The notes below the pieces were generated by a model, which did no database searches, had not been told where the DNA came from, and saw nothing but the letters and a program-made list of their open reading frames with translations. 59,744 nt of DNA. Origin: Candidatus Colwellia aromaticivorans (GTDB taxonomy: Bacteria > Pseudomonadota > Gammaproteobacteria > Enterobacterales > Alteromonadaceae). The DNA is taken from positions 1 through 59,744 of the forward strand of contig NZ_QOLD01000065.1 of the NCBI RefSeq assembly GCF_003333305.1. The letters run 5' to 3'. Shown piece by piece: positions 44,343 to 54,066 of the stretch; the first letter of the stretch is position 1; each line of letters begins with the position of its first letter. The position numbers and the translations under genes were made by a program.

Positions 44343-44471
44343 AACGTGCCTATGTAGATGGCTCAGCATCGTCATCCCCGTAGTTTCTTAATCGGGGATC
44401 TAGTGTATTAAGCGCAATAGATCTTCGATCAAATACTTCGAAGATGACGTTTAGAGTTACATCCAGCCATG
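44343..44471 (+). repeat. Dispersed inverted-repeat element, family A, copy 2
   Basis: It begins AACGTGCCTATGTAGATGG, has the two conserved hairpins (ATCCCCG...CGGGGAT and ATCTTCGATC...ACTTCGAAGAT), and ends early at TTACATCCAGCCATG, so the right end is shortened by about 16 bp relative to the copy at 51731. It lies in the gap between paaE and paaX. Confidence 0.85.
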
Positions 44472-44506
44472 ATATTTAATAAAGCAATGATAGGTTTAGC
44501 AAAAAT

Positions 44507-45601
44507 TTATCTATCATCAAAACTGACAACAACTTCATCTGTAATAGGATGTGATTGACAGGTAAGAATGTAACCAGCATCGATTTCATGTTGTTCAAGG
44601 CCATGGCTAATATCCATGTCAACTTGCCCTTTGACCAACTTAGCTTTACATGTTGAACATACCCCCGCTTTGCATGAATAAGGTAGCTCTACGCCATTGG
44701 CCATGCCAGCATCTAAAATATTAGCGCCTACTGTGGCTAAATCAAAATTATTACTACGACCATCAGCGATTACTGTTACTTTACTGGTACGCTTTTCGCC
44801 ATATTCATGAACACGATTTTTAGCTTTCTTTAATACCAGTTGCGCATCTTCAGACGAGCTAGCAAATAATTCATAATGAATTTGATCTTCGGCTAATCCT
44901 TCAATTCTAAAACCGCGAGATACTTCAGAAATCATTGATTCAGGCCCACAAATGAAGGCTTCATCGGTGGTATTTATATCAATAACTTTTTGTTTTTGTA
45001 ATTGGTAACCTTTCTTGTTATCAATTCTACCGTTGAGTAAGTCAGCGCCTTGATCTTCTTGGCTCATGATGTTGACCCAATTAAAGCGCGTTAAATAACG
45101 GTTTTTAATAAAGCTCAACTCTTCTTTGAACATCATAGTAAGAGTTTTTTGGTTACCATAAACCAAGGTGATTTGTGAGTTTGGCTCACGAGCTAAAATC
45201 GATTTGGTTAATGATAAAATTGGTGTAATACCACTACCGGCAGCTAATAGCATGTAGTTTTTATTGTTTTGGCTATCTAAGGTCTTTAAAGTAAAGTCAC
45301 CTTGAGGAGCCATCACTTCAATATTATCACCTACCTTGAAGTTATCATTAGCAAAGTTAGAGAAAACACCTTCTTCTACTCGTTTTATCGCTACTGATAG
45401 TTGCGCTTCGTCTATACCAGAACAAATAGAGTAACAACGACGAACGTCTTCTCCATCAATAGAGACTTGTAGTGTTAAAAATTGTCCGGGAGTAAAAGTA
45501 AAAGTTTCCTTTAACTCCTCTGGGATGTTAAAACTCAAGCAAATTGCAGAGTCGGTTTCTGGCCTAATATTGGCGATGTTAAGAGAATAAAATTTTGTCA
45601 T
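44507..45601 (-). CDS. paaE: Phenylacetyl-CoA epoxidase, reductase subunit
   Basis: PaaE passes electrons from NADPH to the PaaAC core of the phenylacetyl-CoA epoxidase. The 364-residue protein has an FAD/NAD(P)-binding ferredoxin-reductase part (about 1-240; RRCYSICSG, LAAGSGITPILSLTKSIL) and a C-terminal plant-type 2Fe-2S domain with C310, C315, C318 and C348 (CKAGVCSTC...ILTCQ). AAGGTG precedes the ATG. Family B short repeat DNA lies between it and paaD. Confidence 0.96.
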   Translation of the reverse strand: MTKFYSLNIANIRPETDSAICLSFNIPEELKETFTFTPGQFLTLQVSIDGEDVRRCYSICSGIDEAQLSVAIKRVEEGVFSNFANDNFKVGDNIEVMAPQGDFTLKTLDSQNNKNYMLLAAGSGITPILSLTKSILAREPNSQITLVYGNQKTLTMMFKEELSFIKNRYLTRFNWVNIMSQEDQGADLLNGRIDNKKGYQLQKQKVIDINTTDEAFICGPESMISEVSRGFRIEGLAEDQIHYELFASSSEDAQLVLKKAKNRVHEYGEKRTSKVTVIADGRSNNFDLATVGANILDAGMANGVELPYSCKAGVCSTCKAKLVKGQVDMDISHGLEQHEIDAGYILTCQSHPITDEVVVSFDDR

Positions 45602-45621
45602 GTCGCACCTTCTTGTTATTT

Positions 45622-45676
45622 ATACCAATTGAAGTAATGAATTGAATCATTCATTACTTCATTACTCTGTTGGTAT
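45622..45676. repeat. Dispersed inverted-repeat element, family B, short copy
   Basis: TATACCAATTGAAGTAATGA and its near-complement (ATTCATTACTTC...ACTCTGTTGGTAT) meet almost directly, giving a 55-bp hairpin that is an internally deleted version of the element at 12571. It sits inside the paa operon between the paaD stop and the paaE start, so it would be transcribed and form a hairpin in the mRNA. Confidence 0.8.
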
Positions 45677-45684
45677 TGTTGCGA

Positions 45685-46239
45685 TTAAATATGTTTAAAA
45701 AGATCGAATGATTCAAGGCAGCTGTTGCACTGAAACAAGGCTTTACACGCAGTTGAACCATATTCGCTGAGTAACTTAGTGTCAGCACTGCCGCATTGCG
45801 GACAAAGTACTCGGCTGTCACTATTAAGGGGTTGCTCGTGATCACCTACCAAATCATTAGGCGGAGCAATACCATAGTCTCTTAGCTGATTTCGACCTTT
45901 ATCTGTCATCCAGTCAGTTGTCCAAGCAGGTGATAATTCGGTAATTATCACCGTTTTTTCAATGCCATGTTCTTTAAAAGCTATTGTGATATCTTCAGCA
46001 ATAGCATCCATAGCGGGACAGCCTGAATAAGTAGGAGTAATGGTTACTGATGCTTGATCACCCAGACGTTTGATATCTTTTAAAATACCAATATCCCATA
46101 AAGATAACGCAGGAATTTCTGGATCTTTAACTTGATCTAAACAATCCCATAACTCAGGAAACTCTGAATTACGACGAAATTGTTCTCGCTCAAATTGTAT
46201 CGGGTTTTTTGTCGGGATTACGTGCATCATAGTCTCCAT
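45685..46239 (-). CDS. paaD: Phenylacetyl-CoA epoxidase assembly protein PaaD
   Basis: PaaD is a MIP18/DUF59 protein thought to help assemble the iron centres of the epoxidase. The product from the ATG at 46239 (184 residues) shows LWDCLDQVKDPEIPALSLWD, the CPAMDAIAED loop and a C-terminal zinc ribbon (CPQCGSADT...CNSC). The start is uncertain: ATGs at 46230 and 46227 lie just after a GGAG, while 46239 is only 4 bp after the paaC stop. The frame also extends upstream into paaC without a ribosome site. E. coli PaaD has about 165 residues. Confidence 0.92.
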   Translation of the reverse strand: METMMHVIPTKNPIQFEREQFRRNSEFPELWDCLDQVKDPEIPALSLWDIGILKDIKRLGDQASVTITPTYSGCPAMDAIAEDITIAFKEHGIEKTVIITELSPAWTTDWMTDKGRNQLRDYGIAPPNDLVGDHEQPLNSDSRVLCPQCGSADTKLLSEYGSTACKALFQCNSCLESFDLFKHI

Positions 46240-46243
46240 ATAA

Positions 46244-47035
46244 CTACCACTTGGCACCAGGGAATGAACGGTGAACAAATTGCATTTCAGTTAATAAATG
46301 CCCTAAATGTTCAGTGTGATAACCTTGTCGGCCACCGCGAACGGCCCACTCTTGATCTGGTACCGTTAATGTTGCTTCTTCAATAATAGCGGTTACTTCT
46401 TTTAGCCAATCAGCTTTTAAAAGTGTGCAATCAACGGCAATACCTGCATCAACAAGACGCTGCTCTAAATCATCAAGTTCAAATAATTCATGGCTATAAC
46501 CCCATATATCATTTAAAGCAAGTTGCATTCTTTTGTGGCTTTCACTGCTACCATCGCCTAAGCGTAAGGTCCAATCTTTTGAACGACGACAATGATATTT
46601 TGTTTCTTTAGAGGCTTTTACTGCAATCGCGGCAAGCGTTTCATCATTCGACTTTTCTAATTGCTCAAGAAAGTACTTGTTATAAACATCAATTAATAAT
46701 TGGCGTGCAGTTGTATAGGCGAAATCACCTTTGTGTAATTCATGCAATAAATGGTTTTGAAATTGTCTTTCATCACGCAAGTAAGCAAAATCATCTTCTG
46801 TAATATCGTCAGTGCCATTTTGTTCATTGCTAAGTTGTGCTGCATGGGTGTAATACATGCGTGCATGACCAAAAAAGTCGAGTGCAACATTGCCTAAAGC
46901 GACATCTTCTTCAATAAAAGGCGCTCTTGATACCCATTCTGAAAGACGGTGACCGATAACAATAGCATCGTCACCAAGACGCGCAGAGTAATCAATAATA
47001 TCTTGTTTGCTCACAGTTTCTGTAGAACTAGTCAT
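46244..47035 (-). CDS. paaC: Phenylacetyl-CoA epoxidase structural subunit PaaC
   Basis: PaaC is the ferritin-like scaffold that pairs with PaaA. The 263-residue protein shows RLGDDAIVIGHRLSEWVSRA near the N-terminus, LRDERQFQNHLLHELHKGDF, KYHCRRSKDWTLRLGDGS and the C-terminal GRQGYHTEHLGHLLTEMQFV, typical of PaaC. Length agrees with E. coli PaaC (248). CAGGAGTG precedes the ATG, and paaB ends 13 bp upstream, consistent with an operon paaA-B-C-D-E. Confidence 0.96.
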   Translation of the reverse strand: MTSSTETVSKQDIIDYSARLGDDAIVIGHRLSEWVSRAPFIEEDVALGNVALDFFGHARMYYTHAAQLSNEQNGTDDITEDDFAYLRDERQFQNHLLHELHKGDFAYTTARQLLIDVYNKYFLEQLEKSNDETLAAIAVKASKETKYHCRRSKDWTLRLGDGSSESHKRMQLALNDIWGYSHELFELDDLEQRLVDAGIAVDCTLLKADWLKEVTAIIEEATLTVPDQEWAVRGGRQGYHTEHLGHLLTEMQFVHRSFPGAKW

Positions 47036-47048
47036 TTTTCACTCCTGA

Positions 47049-47336
47049 TTACATTGTGCCAACTTCTTTGGGAATATCATAATAAGTTGCATGACGATAA
47101 GGTTTATCATCAGAAGGATCAAAAAAGCTATCACTGTCATCTTCTTGTGATGCACAAATATCATTTGATCTTACAACCCAAATGCTAACACCCTCACTAC
47201 GGCGAGTATAAACATCGCGAGCATATTCTAAGGCTTGTTCTTTATCTTCGGCATGTAGGCTACCGGCATGTTTATGATCTAATCCACGTTTTGAACGAAG
47301 GAATACTTCAAATAACTCTAATTTTTCTAAACTCAT
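47049..47336 (-). CDS. paaB: Phenylacetyl-CoA epoxidase subunit PaaB
   Basis: The ATG at 47336 follows TGAGGAGA and gives 95 residues, exactly the length of E. coli PaaB. The sequence starts MSLEKLELFEVFLRSKRGLD and shows HAGSLHAEDKEQALEYARDV and WVVRSNDI, typical of PaaB, which bridges the PaaAC heterodimers. The frame extends eleven codons further to an unlikely start. Its close spacing to paaA and paaC supports the operon. Confidence 0.95.
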   Translation of the reverse strand: MSLEKLELFEVFLRSKRGLDHKHAGSLHAEDKEQALEYARDVYTRRSEGVSIWVVRSNDICASQEDDSDSFFDPSDDKPYRHATYYDIPKEVGTM

Positions 47337-47399
47337 CTTATTTCTCCTCAAGACTAACTGTACTAACAACTTTACTACCAGGTTTACTGGTTATAGCTG

Positions 47400-48368
47400 T
47401 TAGGCTGCTGTTTCAGCGTTAATTTTTCGTTGTAATTTTTTTTGTTTGTACTCTGACATAGCATCACGAACCCAAGCACCTTCTTCATGTGCTTTTACAT
47501 GGTGTTGAATGCGCTGACGATTACTATGGCCGTTGCCATTAATTACCGCGTAGAATTCTTCCCAATCAATTTCACCACTGTCATGTTGACCTTTTTCTTC
47601 ATTCCACACTAAGTCTTTATCAGGGTGTTCTAACCCTAAATAAGCAATTTGTGGCGCTGTTTGGTCAATAAACTTTTGACGTAAATCATCATTAGTTTCG
47701 CGTTTGATTTTCCATTTCATTGACTTGGCGCTATGTGCTGACTCGGAGTCATGTGGACCAAACATCATTAATGAAGGCCAGTAAAAACGATTTAGCGAGT
47801 CTTGCGCCATTTGTTTTTGTGCTGGCGTACCTTTAGCAAGTTCCATCATGATCACGTAACCTTGACGCTGATGAAAACTCTCTTCCTTACAAATACGGAT
47901 CATGCCACGTGCATAAGGACCATAAGAGGTACGTTGTAGTGATACTTGATTAACGATAGCAGCGCCATCAACTAACCAACCAATAGCGCCCATATCACCC
48001 CATGTTTGTGCAGGGTAGTTGAAAATAGAGGCATACTTGGCTTGACCACTTTGTAAGGCAGAAATTAATTCACTGCGCTCAATACCTAAGGTTTCAGTCG
48101 CACTATATAAATATAAACCGTGACCACCTTCATCTTGAACTTTAGACAACAATACTGTTTTACGGCGTAAAGAAGGTGCGCGTGTTATAAAGTTGCCTTC
48201 AGGTTGCATACCAATTATTTCTGAATGGGCATGTTGTGACATTTGGCGGATTAAATTTTTACGATAGGCTTCTGGCATCCAATCTTTCGGTTCGATTTTT
48301 TGCTCGCTATCTATTTTTTGTTGGAAAATAGCTTCTAGCTCTGCTTCGCTTTTATTATATTTAGTCAT
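47400..48368 (-). CDS. paaA: Phenylacetyl-CoA epoxidase catalytic subunit PaaA
   Basis: PaaA carries the di-iron centre that epoxidises phenylacetyl-CoA. From the ATG at 48368 (AGGGGAAG upstream) it has 322 residues (E. coli 309) and includes [17 protein letters not shown] and [14 protein letters not shown] with di-iron ligands, [16 protein letters not shown] and the C-terminal [15 protein letters not shown]. The frame extends 25 codons upstream to another ATG but that part lies over the predicted promoter. It is the first gene of paaABCDE. Confidence 0.96.
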   Translation of the reverse strand: MTKYNKSEAELEAIFQQKIDSEQKIEPKDWMPEAYRKNLIRQMSQHAHSEIIGMQPEGNFITRAPSLRRKTVLLSKVQDEGGHGLYLYSATETLGIERSELISALQSGQAKYASIFNYPAQTWGDMGAIGWLVDGAAIVNQVSLQRTSYGPYARGMIRICKEESFHQRQGYVIMMELAKGTPAQKQMAQDSLNRFYWPSLMMFGPHDSESAHSAKSMKWKIKRETNDDLRQKFIDQTAPQIAYLGLEHPDKDLVWNEEKGQHDSGEIDWEEFYAVINGNGHSNRQRIQHHVKAHEEGAWVRDAMSEYKQKKLQRKINAETAA

Positions 48369-48402
48369 TTCTTCCCCTGTCGTTAATATGTTAACTACTT
48401 TA

Positions 48403-48442
48403 ATGATACGATTTTTTGAGTATAAGTCAACACTGTGTATCA
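48403..48442 (-). promoter_or_regulatory. Predicted paaA promoter with TGATAC boxes
   Basis: On the minus strand TTGACT (48430-48425) and TATCAT (48408-48403) form -35 and -10 boxes with a 16-bp spacer. Two copies of TGATAC flank or overlap it (TGATACA ending at 48436, and TGATACG in opposite orientation over the -10 box at 48404), a plausible PaaX site since the same heptamer forms the dyad before paaZ/paaK. Confidence 0.5.
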
Positions 48443-48495
48443 TATTAAGTTACGTTATTTTTAATCACTATAAATTTTAGAGAGTTACGTGATAG

Positions 48496-49698
48496 TTAAA
48501 CCCTTTCAATGATGATGGCAATGCCTTGACCAACGCCAATACACATGGTGCATAACGCATAACGACCTTGTGTGCGCTCAAGTTGATGCATGGCAGTAAT
48601 GACTAATCTCGCGCCACTGGCACCTAAAGGATGACCTAAAGCAATAGCACCACCATTTGGGTTTACGTGGGCTGCATCGTCAGGTAAGCCTAGTCCTCGT
48701 AATACAGCTAATCCTTGTGCTGCAAAGGCTTCGTTTAATTCTATAACGTCCATTTGATCTAAAGTTAAACCTGCTTTAGCTAATACTTTATTAGTAGCGG
48801 CAAGTGGTCCATAGCCCATAATACGCGGTGCTAAACCAGCAGTTGCCATGGCAACTATGCGCGCTCTTGGTGTTAAGTTATTGGCTTTAATTGCTTCTTC
48901 TGAAGCAAGTAACAAAGCACAAGCACCATCATTAACGCCAGAAGCATTACCGGCAGTAACTGAGCCATTTTCTTTAAAAGGGGTGGCTAATTTTGCTAAC
49001 GTTGCGATAGGGCTTAGGCGTAAATGTTCGTCATCAGCGACAACAATATCGTCACCTTTACGTTGTTTAATATGAACAGGCACAATTTCAGGGCTAAAAA
49101 GTCCGGCTTTTTGTGCTGCTAAGGCTTTTGTTTGACTATTAAAGGCAAAAAGATCTTGATCTTCACGGCTGATGTTAAATTGTTCTGCAACATTTTCTGC
49201 CGTTTCAGGCATAGAATCTACACCGTATTCTTTTGCCATAAGTTTATTAACAAAGCGCCAGCCGATGGTGGTATCAAAAACTTCAGCTTGACGGCTAAAA
49301 GCACTAGTGGCTTTAGGCATAACAAATGGGGCTCTTGACATAGATTCAACGCCACCAGCAATAATCAAATCGGTTTCACCACTGGCTATCGCACGTGCGC
49401 CAGTACCAATGGCATCAATACCTGAGCCACATAAACGGTTCAGTGTTACGCCAGGTACATCTATAGGTAGGCCGGCAAGTAAGCCACTCATGCGAGCAAC
49501 ATTACGGTTATCTTCACCAGCTTGGTTAGCACAACCGTAGAAAATATCATCAACACTGGCCCAATCTACTTGTGGGTTACGTTTGATTAATTCTCTGATC
49601 GGAATAGCACCTAAATCATCAGCTCTTACGCTAGATAGTGCGCCACCATAGCGGCCAAATGGGGTTCTGATTGCGTCACAAATGTATGTACTGTTCAT
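48496..49698 (-). CDS. paaJ: 3-oxoadipyl-CoA/3-oxo-5,6-dehydrosuberyl-CoA thiolase
   Basis: PaaJ splits the two beta-keto intermediates of the pathway to give acetyl-CoA and succinyl-CoA. The 400-residue thiolase (E. coli 401) shows NRLCGSGIDAIGTGARAI with the acyl-accepting cysteine (about 90), GGVESMSRAPFVM (about 117), NPNGGAIALGHPLGASGAR (about 345) with the catalytic histidine, and CMCIGVGQGIA at the end with the second cysteine. It is downstream of paaI with a 15-bp gap and precedes the paaA promoter region. Confidence 0.94.
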   Translation of the reverse strand: MNSTYICDAIRTPFGRYGGALSSVRADDLGAIPIRELIKRNPQVDWASVDDIFYGCANQAGEDNRNVARMSGLLAGLPIDVPGVTLNRLCGSGIDAIGTGARAIASGETDLIIAGGVESMSRAPFVMPKATSAFSRQAEVFDTTIGWRFVNKLMAKEYGVDSMPETAENVAEQFNISREDQDLFAFNSQTKALAAQKAGLFSPEIVPVHIKQRKGDDIVVADDEHLRLSPIATLAKLATPFKENGSVTAGNASGVNDGACALLLASEEAIKANNLTPRARIVAMATAGLAPRIMGYGPLAATNKVLAKAGLTLDQMDVIELNEAFAAQGLAVLRGLGLPDDAAHVNPNGGAIALGHPLGASGARLVITAMHQLERTQGRYALCTMCIGVGQGIAIIIERV

Positions 49699-49712
49699 AA
49701 TAATTTCCTTGG

Positions 49713-50186
49713 CTACTTTTCTTTAGGTAATATACTTTCTTCAGGTAATACACTTTGCTTTATACGCGCAGAGTTACCTTTAAAAAGTGCAATAAGTTGT
49801 TGGTTCTGGTTAGTAATTTTTATTTGATAAACACCGCTACGACCGCCTTGATGTAGTTCTTCAGCTGTTGCAGTAAGTGTATCGCCCTCAAAGGCTGGAC
49901 TGACAAAATCAATGGTGCAGCTTAGCGCAACTGCGGCTTGATTCTGTGAATTACAGGCAAAGGCAAAAGCGGAATCAGCTAAGGTAAATATTTGCCCGCC
50001 ATGACAAGTTTTATGGCCATTTAGCATAAAATCTTTTACAACCATTTCAGCAATAGCACTACCGCAGTGAACTTGTAATAATTTAATACCTAGCGCTTGA
50101 GAGGCTGCATCATTCTCATACATGTGTTTGGCACATTCTTGAGCTAGCAGATCGGCTTCACTAAGGTTTGAGTTATCATTTGTCAC
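49713..50186 (-). CDS. paaI: Hydroxyphenylacetyl-CoA thioesterase PaaI
   Basis: A hot-dog fold thioesterase of 157 residues (E. coli 140) with LMNGHKTCHGGQIFTLADSA (about 58-77 including the conserved HGG and catalytic aspartate) and the beta strands of the PaaI family. It is thought to release coenzyme A from dead-end phenylacetyl-CoA derivatives. It begins 3 bp after the paaG stop codon. Confidence 0.93.
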   Translation of the reverse strand: MTNDNSNLSEADLLAQECAKHMYENDAASQALGIKLLQVHCGSAIAEMVVKDFMLNGHKTCHGGQIFTLADSAFAFACNSQNQAAVALSCTIDFVSPAFEGDTLTATAEELHQGGRSGVYQIKITNQNQQLIALFKGNSARIKQSVLPEESILPKEK

Positions 50187-50188
50187 AA

Positions 50189-50980
50189 TTATTCTCCGGT
50201 GAACGTTGGTTGACGTTTTTCCATAAAGGCACTTACGCCTTCTCGGTAATCACTGGTGCGTCCTAGTTCACGCATTGCATATTTTTCTAATTCTAATTGT
50301 TGGTGCATAGGCGTAGAGAAAGAATTATTCATAAGCTCTTTTATCTTTGCTAAGCCTTTGGTTGGCTGCGTTGCTAAATGAAGGGCTAATGTCATGGTCT
50401 CATCCATTAGGCTCTCATCTTCAACGCATTGCCAAATCATGCCCCAATTTTGCGCTTGTTCAGCAGAGAGTTTATCGCCTAATAATGCTAACGCTTTGGC
50501 TCTTGGTAAGCCTAATGCGCGTACTAAATTAAAGGTGCCGCCTGAATCAGGTACTAAACCTATTTTACAAAATGCTTGAATAAATTTAGCGCTTTTAGCC
50601 GCTAGAACAATATCGCAAGCTAGTGCAATACTGGCACCTGCACCCGCAGCAACGCCATTAACAGCACAAAGTACAGGCTTTTCCATTGTCATGATATTGC
50701 GGATAAGTGGGTTGTAATTCTTTTCAACTGATTCACCTAAATCTGGTGCTTCATCAGAAACTTTTACCGAACGATCGCTTAAGTCTTGTCCTGCACAAAA
50801 GCCACGACCTGCGGCAGTGATAACTAAGCAACGAACTTCACTGTTGTCGCGAGCATCTTTCATTGCTTCGCGCACTTCATCATGCATTAGGGCATTAAAA
50901 CTATTGAGTGAAGCAGGGCGGTTCAAGGTTAAAACAGCTACACCTTGATCTAGTTGATATGTGATGGTAGAAAAACTCAT
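50189..50980 (-). CDS. paaG: 1,2-epoxyphenylacetyl-CoA isomerase PaaG
   Basis: PaaG turns the epoxide into oxepin-CoA and also isomerises a later double bond. The 263-residue crotonase-fold protein (E. coli 262) has AAGRGFCAGQDLSDRSV (about 57-73), CAVNGVAAGAGASIALACDI (about 103-122), and PDSGGTFNLVRALG (about 138-151). It is the first gene of the leftward series paaG-paaI-paaJ and is divergent from paaY, with an imperfect dyad in the 150-bp gap between them. Confidence 0.94.
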   Translation of the reverse strand: MSFSTITYQLDQGVAVLTLNRPASLNSFNALMHDEVREAMKDARDNSEVRCLVITAAGRGFCAGQDLSDRSVKVSDEAPDLGESVEKNYNPLIRNIMTMEKPVLCAVNGVAAGAGASIALACDIVLAAKSAKFIQAFCKIGLVPDSGGTFNLVRALGLPRAKALALLGDKLSAEQAQNWGMIWQCVEDESLMDETMTLALHLATQPTKGLAKIKELMNNSFSTPMHQQLELEKYAMRELGRTSDYREGVSAFMEKRQPTFTGE

Positions 50981-51050
50981 TTTACTCTCCGCTTTTTATG
51001 TCGTTGTTATATTATTTTGGTATTCATTTATGGCTGCTTAATCTTATTTC

Positions 51051-51084
51051 AGTAGACACTGTGTTGTAGATCAGTAACACTACT
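51051..51084. promoter_or_regulatory. Imperfect dyad between paaG and paaY
   Basis: AGTAGACACTG and CAGTAACACTACT form an imperfect inverted repeat around a 10-base centre, with GTGTT/AACAC inside. It lies between the two divergent genes and is a candidate regulator site, possibly for PaaX. It does not carry the TGATAC heptamers seen elsewhere in the locus. Confidence 0.4.
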
Positions 51085-51131
51085 TAATCTATTAAGTACT
51101 ATTTATTCTGTAACTATTTAAGGACTCTTTT

Positions 51132-51725
51132 ATGCCAAGTTATGCTATTGAAAACCTTGTTCCTGTTGTTGATCCGCTTGCTTATGTTCATCCAACGGCT
51201 GTACTAATTGGTGACGTTATTATTGATAAACACTGTTATATTGGCCCTAATGCGGTATTACGCGGCGATTTTGGCCGTATTGTTGTTAAACAAGGGGCAA
51301 ACGTACAAGACACCTGCGTTGTTCATAGCTTTCCTGGGAAAGACTGCATTATTGAAGAAAATGGCCATATAGGTCATGGCGCTATTCTTCATGGTTGTCA
51401 TATTGGCGAAAATGCTTTGGTCGGCATGAACGCGGTTATCATGGACGATGCTGTTATTGGTGCTGAATCTTTAGTTGCTGCAACAGCCTTTGTTAAATCT
51501 GCTTTTGAATGCCCACCAAGAAGTTTATTAGCGGGCAGTCCTGCGACAGTTAAACGCTCGTTGAGCGATAAAGAAGTTGCTTGGAAAACCAGTGGCACCA
51601 AGCAATATCATCACCTAACTGAACGTTGCCTAAACAGTTTGCATCAAGTTGAACCCTTAACAGAAGTTCAAAGTAATCGACCACGTTTTACTGACAGTGC
51701 CTATAAACCTAAGCATGAAGGCTAA
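51132..51725 (+). CDS. paaY: PaaY hexapeptide-repeat thioesterase
   Basis: The 197-residue protein (E. coli 196) is a left-handed beta-helix of the gamma-carbonic-anhydrase type: YVHPTAVLIGDVIIDKHCYI, GPNAVLRGDFGRIVV, HIGHGAILHGCHIGENALVG, then the C-terminal SLLAGSPATVKRSLSDKEVA. PaaY has been linked to detoxifying dead-end CoA thioesters, acting together with PaaI. It starts 151 bp from paaG on the other strand, and is convergent with paaZ. Confidence 0.93.
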   Translation: MPSYAIENLVPVVDPLAYVHPTAVLIGDVIIDKHCYIGPNAVLRGDFGRIVVKQGANVQDTCVVHSFPGKDCIIEENGHIGHGAILHGCHIGENALVGMNAVIMDDAVIGAESLVAATAFVKSAFECPPRSLLAGSPATVKRSLSDKEVAWKTSGTKQYHHLTERCLNSLHQVEPLTEVQSNRPRFTDSAYKPKHEG

Positions 51726-51730
51726 TAAAC

Positions 51731-51883
51731 TAACGTGCCTATGTATATGGTATATGGTTCAGGATCGTCATCACCGTATTTTTTTAGTCGGGGATCTTAT
51801 GTATTAAGCGCAATAGATCTTCGATCAGATACTTCGAAGATGACGTTTACCATTACATCCTGAGTTAACTATATAGCCATGTA
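51731..51883 (+). repeat. Dispersed inverted-repeat element, family A, copy 3
   Basis: It runs from TAACGTGCCTATGTATATGG to TCCTGAGTTAACTATATAGC and CATG, with the conserved ATCTTCGATC...ACTTCGAAGAT hairpin. The first hairpin is weakened here because CATCCCCG has become CATCACCG. It sits just after the paaY stop codon, between convergent genes. Confidence 0.87.
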
Positions 51884-51895
51884 AACTAATTAGAT

Positions 51896-51922
51896 AAACA
51901 TCCTCAATACATGAGGATGTTT
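51896..51922. terminator. Bidirectional terminator between paaY and paaZ
   Basis: AAACATCCTCA and TGAGGATGTTT form a perfect 11-bp stem around ATACA; T-rich ends on both strands let it serve both convergent genes. Confidence 0.83.
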
Positions 51923-51934
51923 ATCAAAAGCTAA

Positions 51935-53983
51935 TTAAGCTTCTTGTCTTTCAACTAGCGTCATAATGTCGTATAACGCAACAATTACTTGATCTTGATT
52001 AGTTACTTCAACATCCCATACCACAACACCTGTGGCTCTTTCTTCTTCTGGGCGTTTGTCTTTTTTGATTTTCTTTTTAACAGTAATTTTTACTTGAATG
52101 GTATCGCCAATTGGAACCGGTTCAACAAAACGTAAGTTTTCTAATCCGTAGTTTGCTAATACTGGTCCAGGAGCTGGGTCAACAAACATACCCGCAGCAG
52201 CCGAAATAACAAAATATCCGTGAGCAACACGTTGGCCGAACATAGAGTCTTTAGCAGCTATTTCATCAAAGTGAGCATAAAAATGATCACCTGATAATGC
52301 GCCAAAGTTAACAATATCAGCTTCAGTAACAGTACGTCTGTGGGTTGTTAAACTTTCACCCACTTGTAACTCTTCAAAATACTTTCTAAACGGGTGTTTA
52401 TCGTTACCCGTAGTCGCAGCACCAGCCATATATTCTTTAGTGATCGCCATTAACGTTGTTGGCGAGCCTTGAATGGCAGTACGTTGCATGTAATGTTTTA
52501 CTGCGCGTCCACCACCCAATTCTTCACCGCCACCAGCACGACCTGGTCCACCGTGAACAAGTGTTGGCAATGGAGAGCCGTGACCCGTTGATTCTTTAGC
52601 ACAATCTCTATTGAGTACTAACATACGACCATGATAAGCAGCAGCAGAAAGCACTATTTTAGTAGCTTCTTCATTATCGTAAGTTACGACTGAGGCAACT
52701 AAGCTACCTTTGCCTAAACGCGCAATTTCAATCGCTTCATCGATAGAGTTATAAGGCATAAGTGTACTGACTGGGCCAAAAGCTTCGATGCTATGAGGCG
52801 CATCAGTTTCTAGCGGCTTGTCACAATAAAGTAACGTTGGAGGATAAAAAGCATCAGGTTTAAGGTTCTCGCCAGTGAGTTCAAGCTTGCTTAAATCACC
52901 GCCGTAAACGATTTCACAGAAATCACTCAGTTGTGCAACTTTGTTTTCAACATCATTACGTTGGCTTTTACCCACTAAAGGTCCCATGCGAACACCTTTA
53001 ATACTTGGATCACCTAAGGTCACTTTACTCAAGCGAGCAATTAAGGCTTCTTGTACTGCAGATACTTTACTTTGCGGCACAATAATACGACGAATGGCAG
53101 TACATTTTTGTCCTGCTTTTACCGTCATTTCGTTGGTAACTTCTTTAATGAATAACTGAAATTCTTCATCTTCAACGCTAACGCTTTCACCTAAAATACA
53201 GCTGTTTAATGAGTCTGCTTCCATGGTGAATGGAATGCTATTGGCAACGATATTTTCGTGACAACGTAATTTTTGACCTGTGCTTGCAGAGCCAGTAAAT
53301 GTAACCACATCTTGTTCATTTAAGCGGGCAAGTAAATCACCAACGCCACCACAAATTAATTGAATAGAGCCTTCAGGTAATATGCCGCAAGCAATAATTT
53401 CTTCTACCATGGCTTGGGTTAAATAAGCGGAAGCAGTGCCAGGTTTTACAATAACGGGCATACCAGCAATTAAACTAGGGGCTATTTTTTCTAGCATTCC
53501 CCAACATGGAAAGTTAAAGGCATTTATATGTACGGCAACACCGGGCTTCGACGTTAATATATGACGAGCAACAAAGGTGCCTTTTGCTGAAAGAACTTCG
53601 GGAGCACCTTCAACAATAAATTTTTCATTAGCAAATTCTCTACGCGCTATACCAGAGTAGCTAAACATTGTGGCTAAACCACCTTCAATATCAACCCAGC
53701 TATCAACTTTAGTAGCACCAGTTCTAGCTGATACTGCATACAACTGCTCTTTCTTTGACATTAAATGCTTAGCAACATTTTTAATGGCATTAGCTCTGTC
53801 GTGAATAGTCATTTCGCGTAGTGCTTTACCGCCAACGTTACGGCCATGCTCTAGCATTTTGTTAAAATCTACACCATTACTACTGACTTCGCAGACTTCA
53901 CTACCATTAAGTGCATCGTAAACCTTAACCCCTTGCCCTTGGCCTTCAAACCAAGTTCCATAACAATAACTTTTTGATATCAT
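51935..53983 (-). CDS. paaZ: Oxepin-CoA hydrolase / semialdehyde dehydrogenase PaaZ
   Basis: PaaZ opens the oxepin ring with its MaoC-like domain and oxidises the resulting aldehyde with its aldehyde-dehydrogenase domain. The 682-residue length (E. coli 681) and layout match: ALDH part about 1-520 ([40 protein letters not shown] with catalytic C294) and MaoC part about 535-680 ([25 protein letters not shown]). It is divergent from paaK with a TGATACA dyad in the gap, and convergent with paaY. Confidence 0.96.
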   Translation of the reverse strand: MISKSYCYGTWFEGQGQGVKVYDALNGSEVCEVSSNGVDFNKMLEHGRNVGGKALREMTIHDRANAIKNVAKHLMSKKEQLYAVSARTGATKVDSWVDIEGGLATMFSYSGIARREFANEKFIVEGAPEVLSAKGTFVARHILTSKPGVAVHINAFNFPCWGMLEKIAPSLIAGMPVIVKPGTASAYLTQAMVEEIIACGILPEGSIQLICGGVGDLLARLNEQDVVTFTGSASTGQKLRCHENIVANSIPFTMEADSLNSCILGESVSVEDEEFQLFIKEVTNEMTVKAGQKCTAIRRIIVPQSKVSAVQEALIARLSKVTLGDPSIKGVRMGPLVGKSQRNDVENKVAQLSDFCEIVYGGDLSKLELTGENLKPDAFYPPTLLYCDKPLETDAPHSIEAFGPVSTLMPYNSIDEAIEIARLGKGSLVASVVTYDNEEATKIVLSAAAYHGRMLVLNRDCAKESTGHGSPLPTLVHGGPGRAGGGEELGGGRAVKHYMQRTAIQGSPTTLMAITKEYMAGAATTGNDKHPFRKYFEELQVGESLTTHRRTVTEADIVNFGALSGDHFYAHFDEIAAKDSMFGQRVAHGYFVISAAAGMFVDPAPGPVLANYGLENLRFVEPVPIGDTIQVKITVKKKIKKDKRPEEERATGVVVWDVEVTNQDQVIVALYDIMTLVERQEA

Positions 53984-54066
53984 TGACTAATCCTCGTTAA
54001 CCGTTTGTCGGTTTTTGTTTTTTTAACTTCTTCTATTAAATAATCATTAAATCTAAATTTAAAAAG

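Noticed and set aside
46693..47188. Several small ORFs within the paaC-paaB region
   Set aside because: They are out-of-frame readings of well-supported paa genes.
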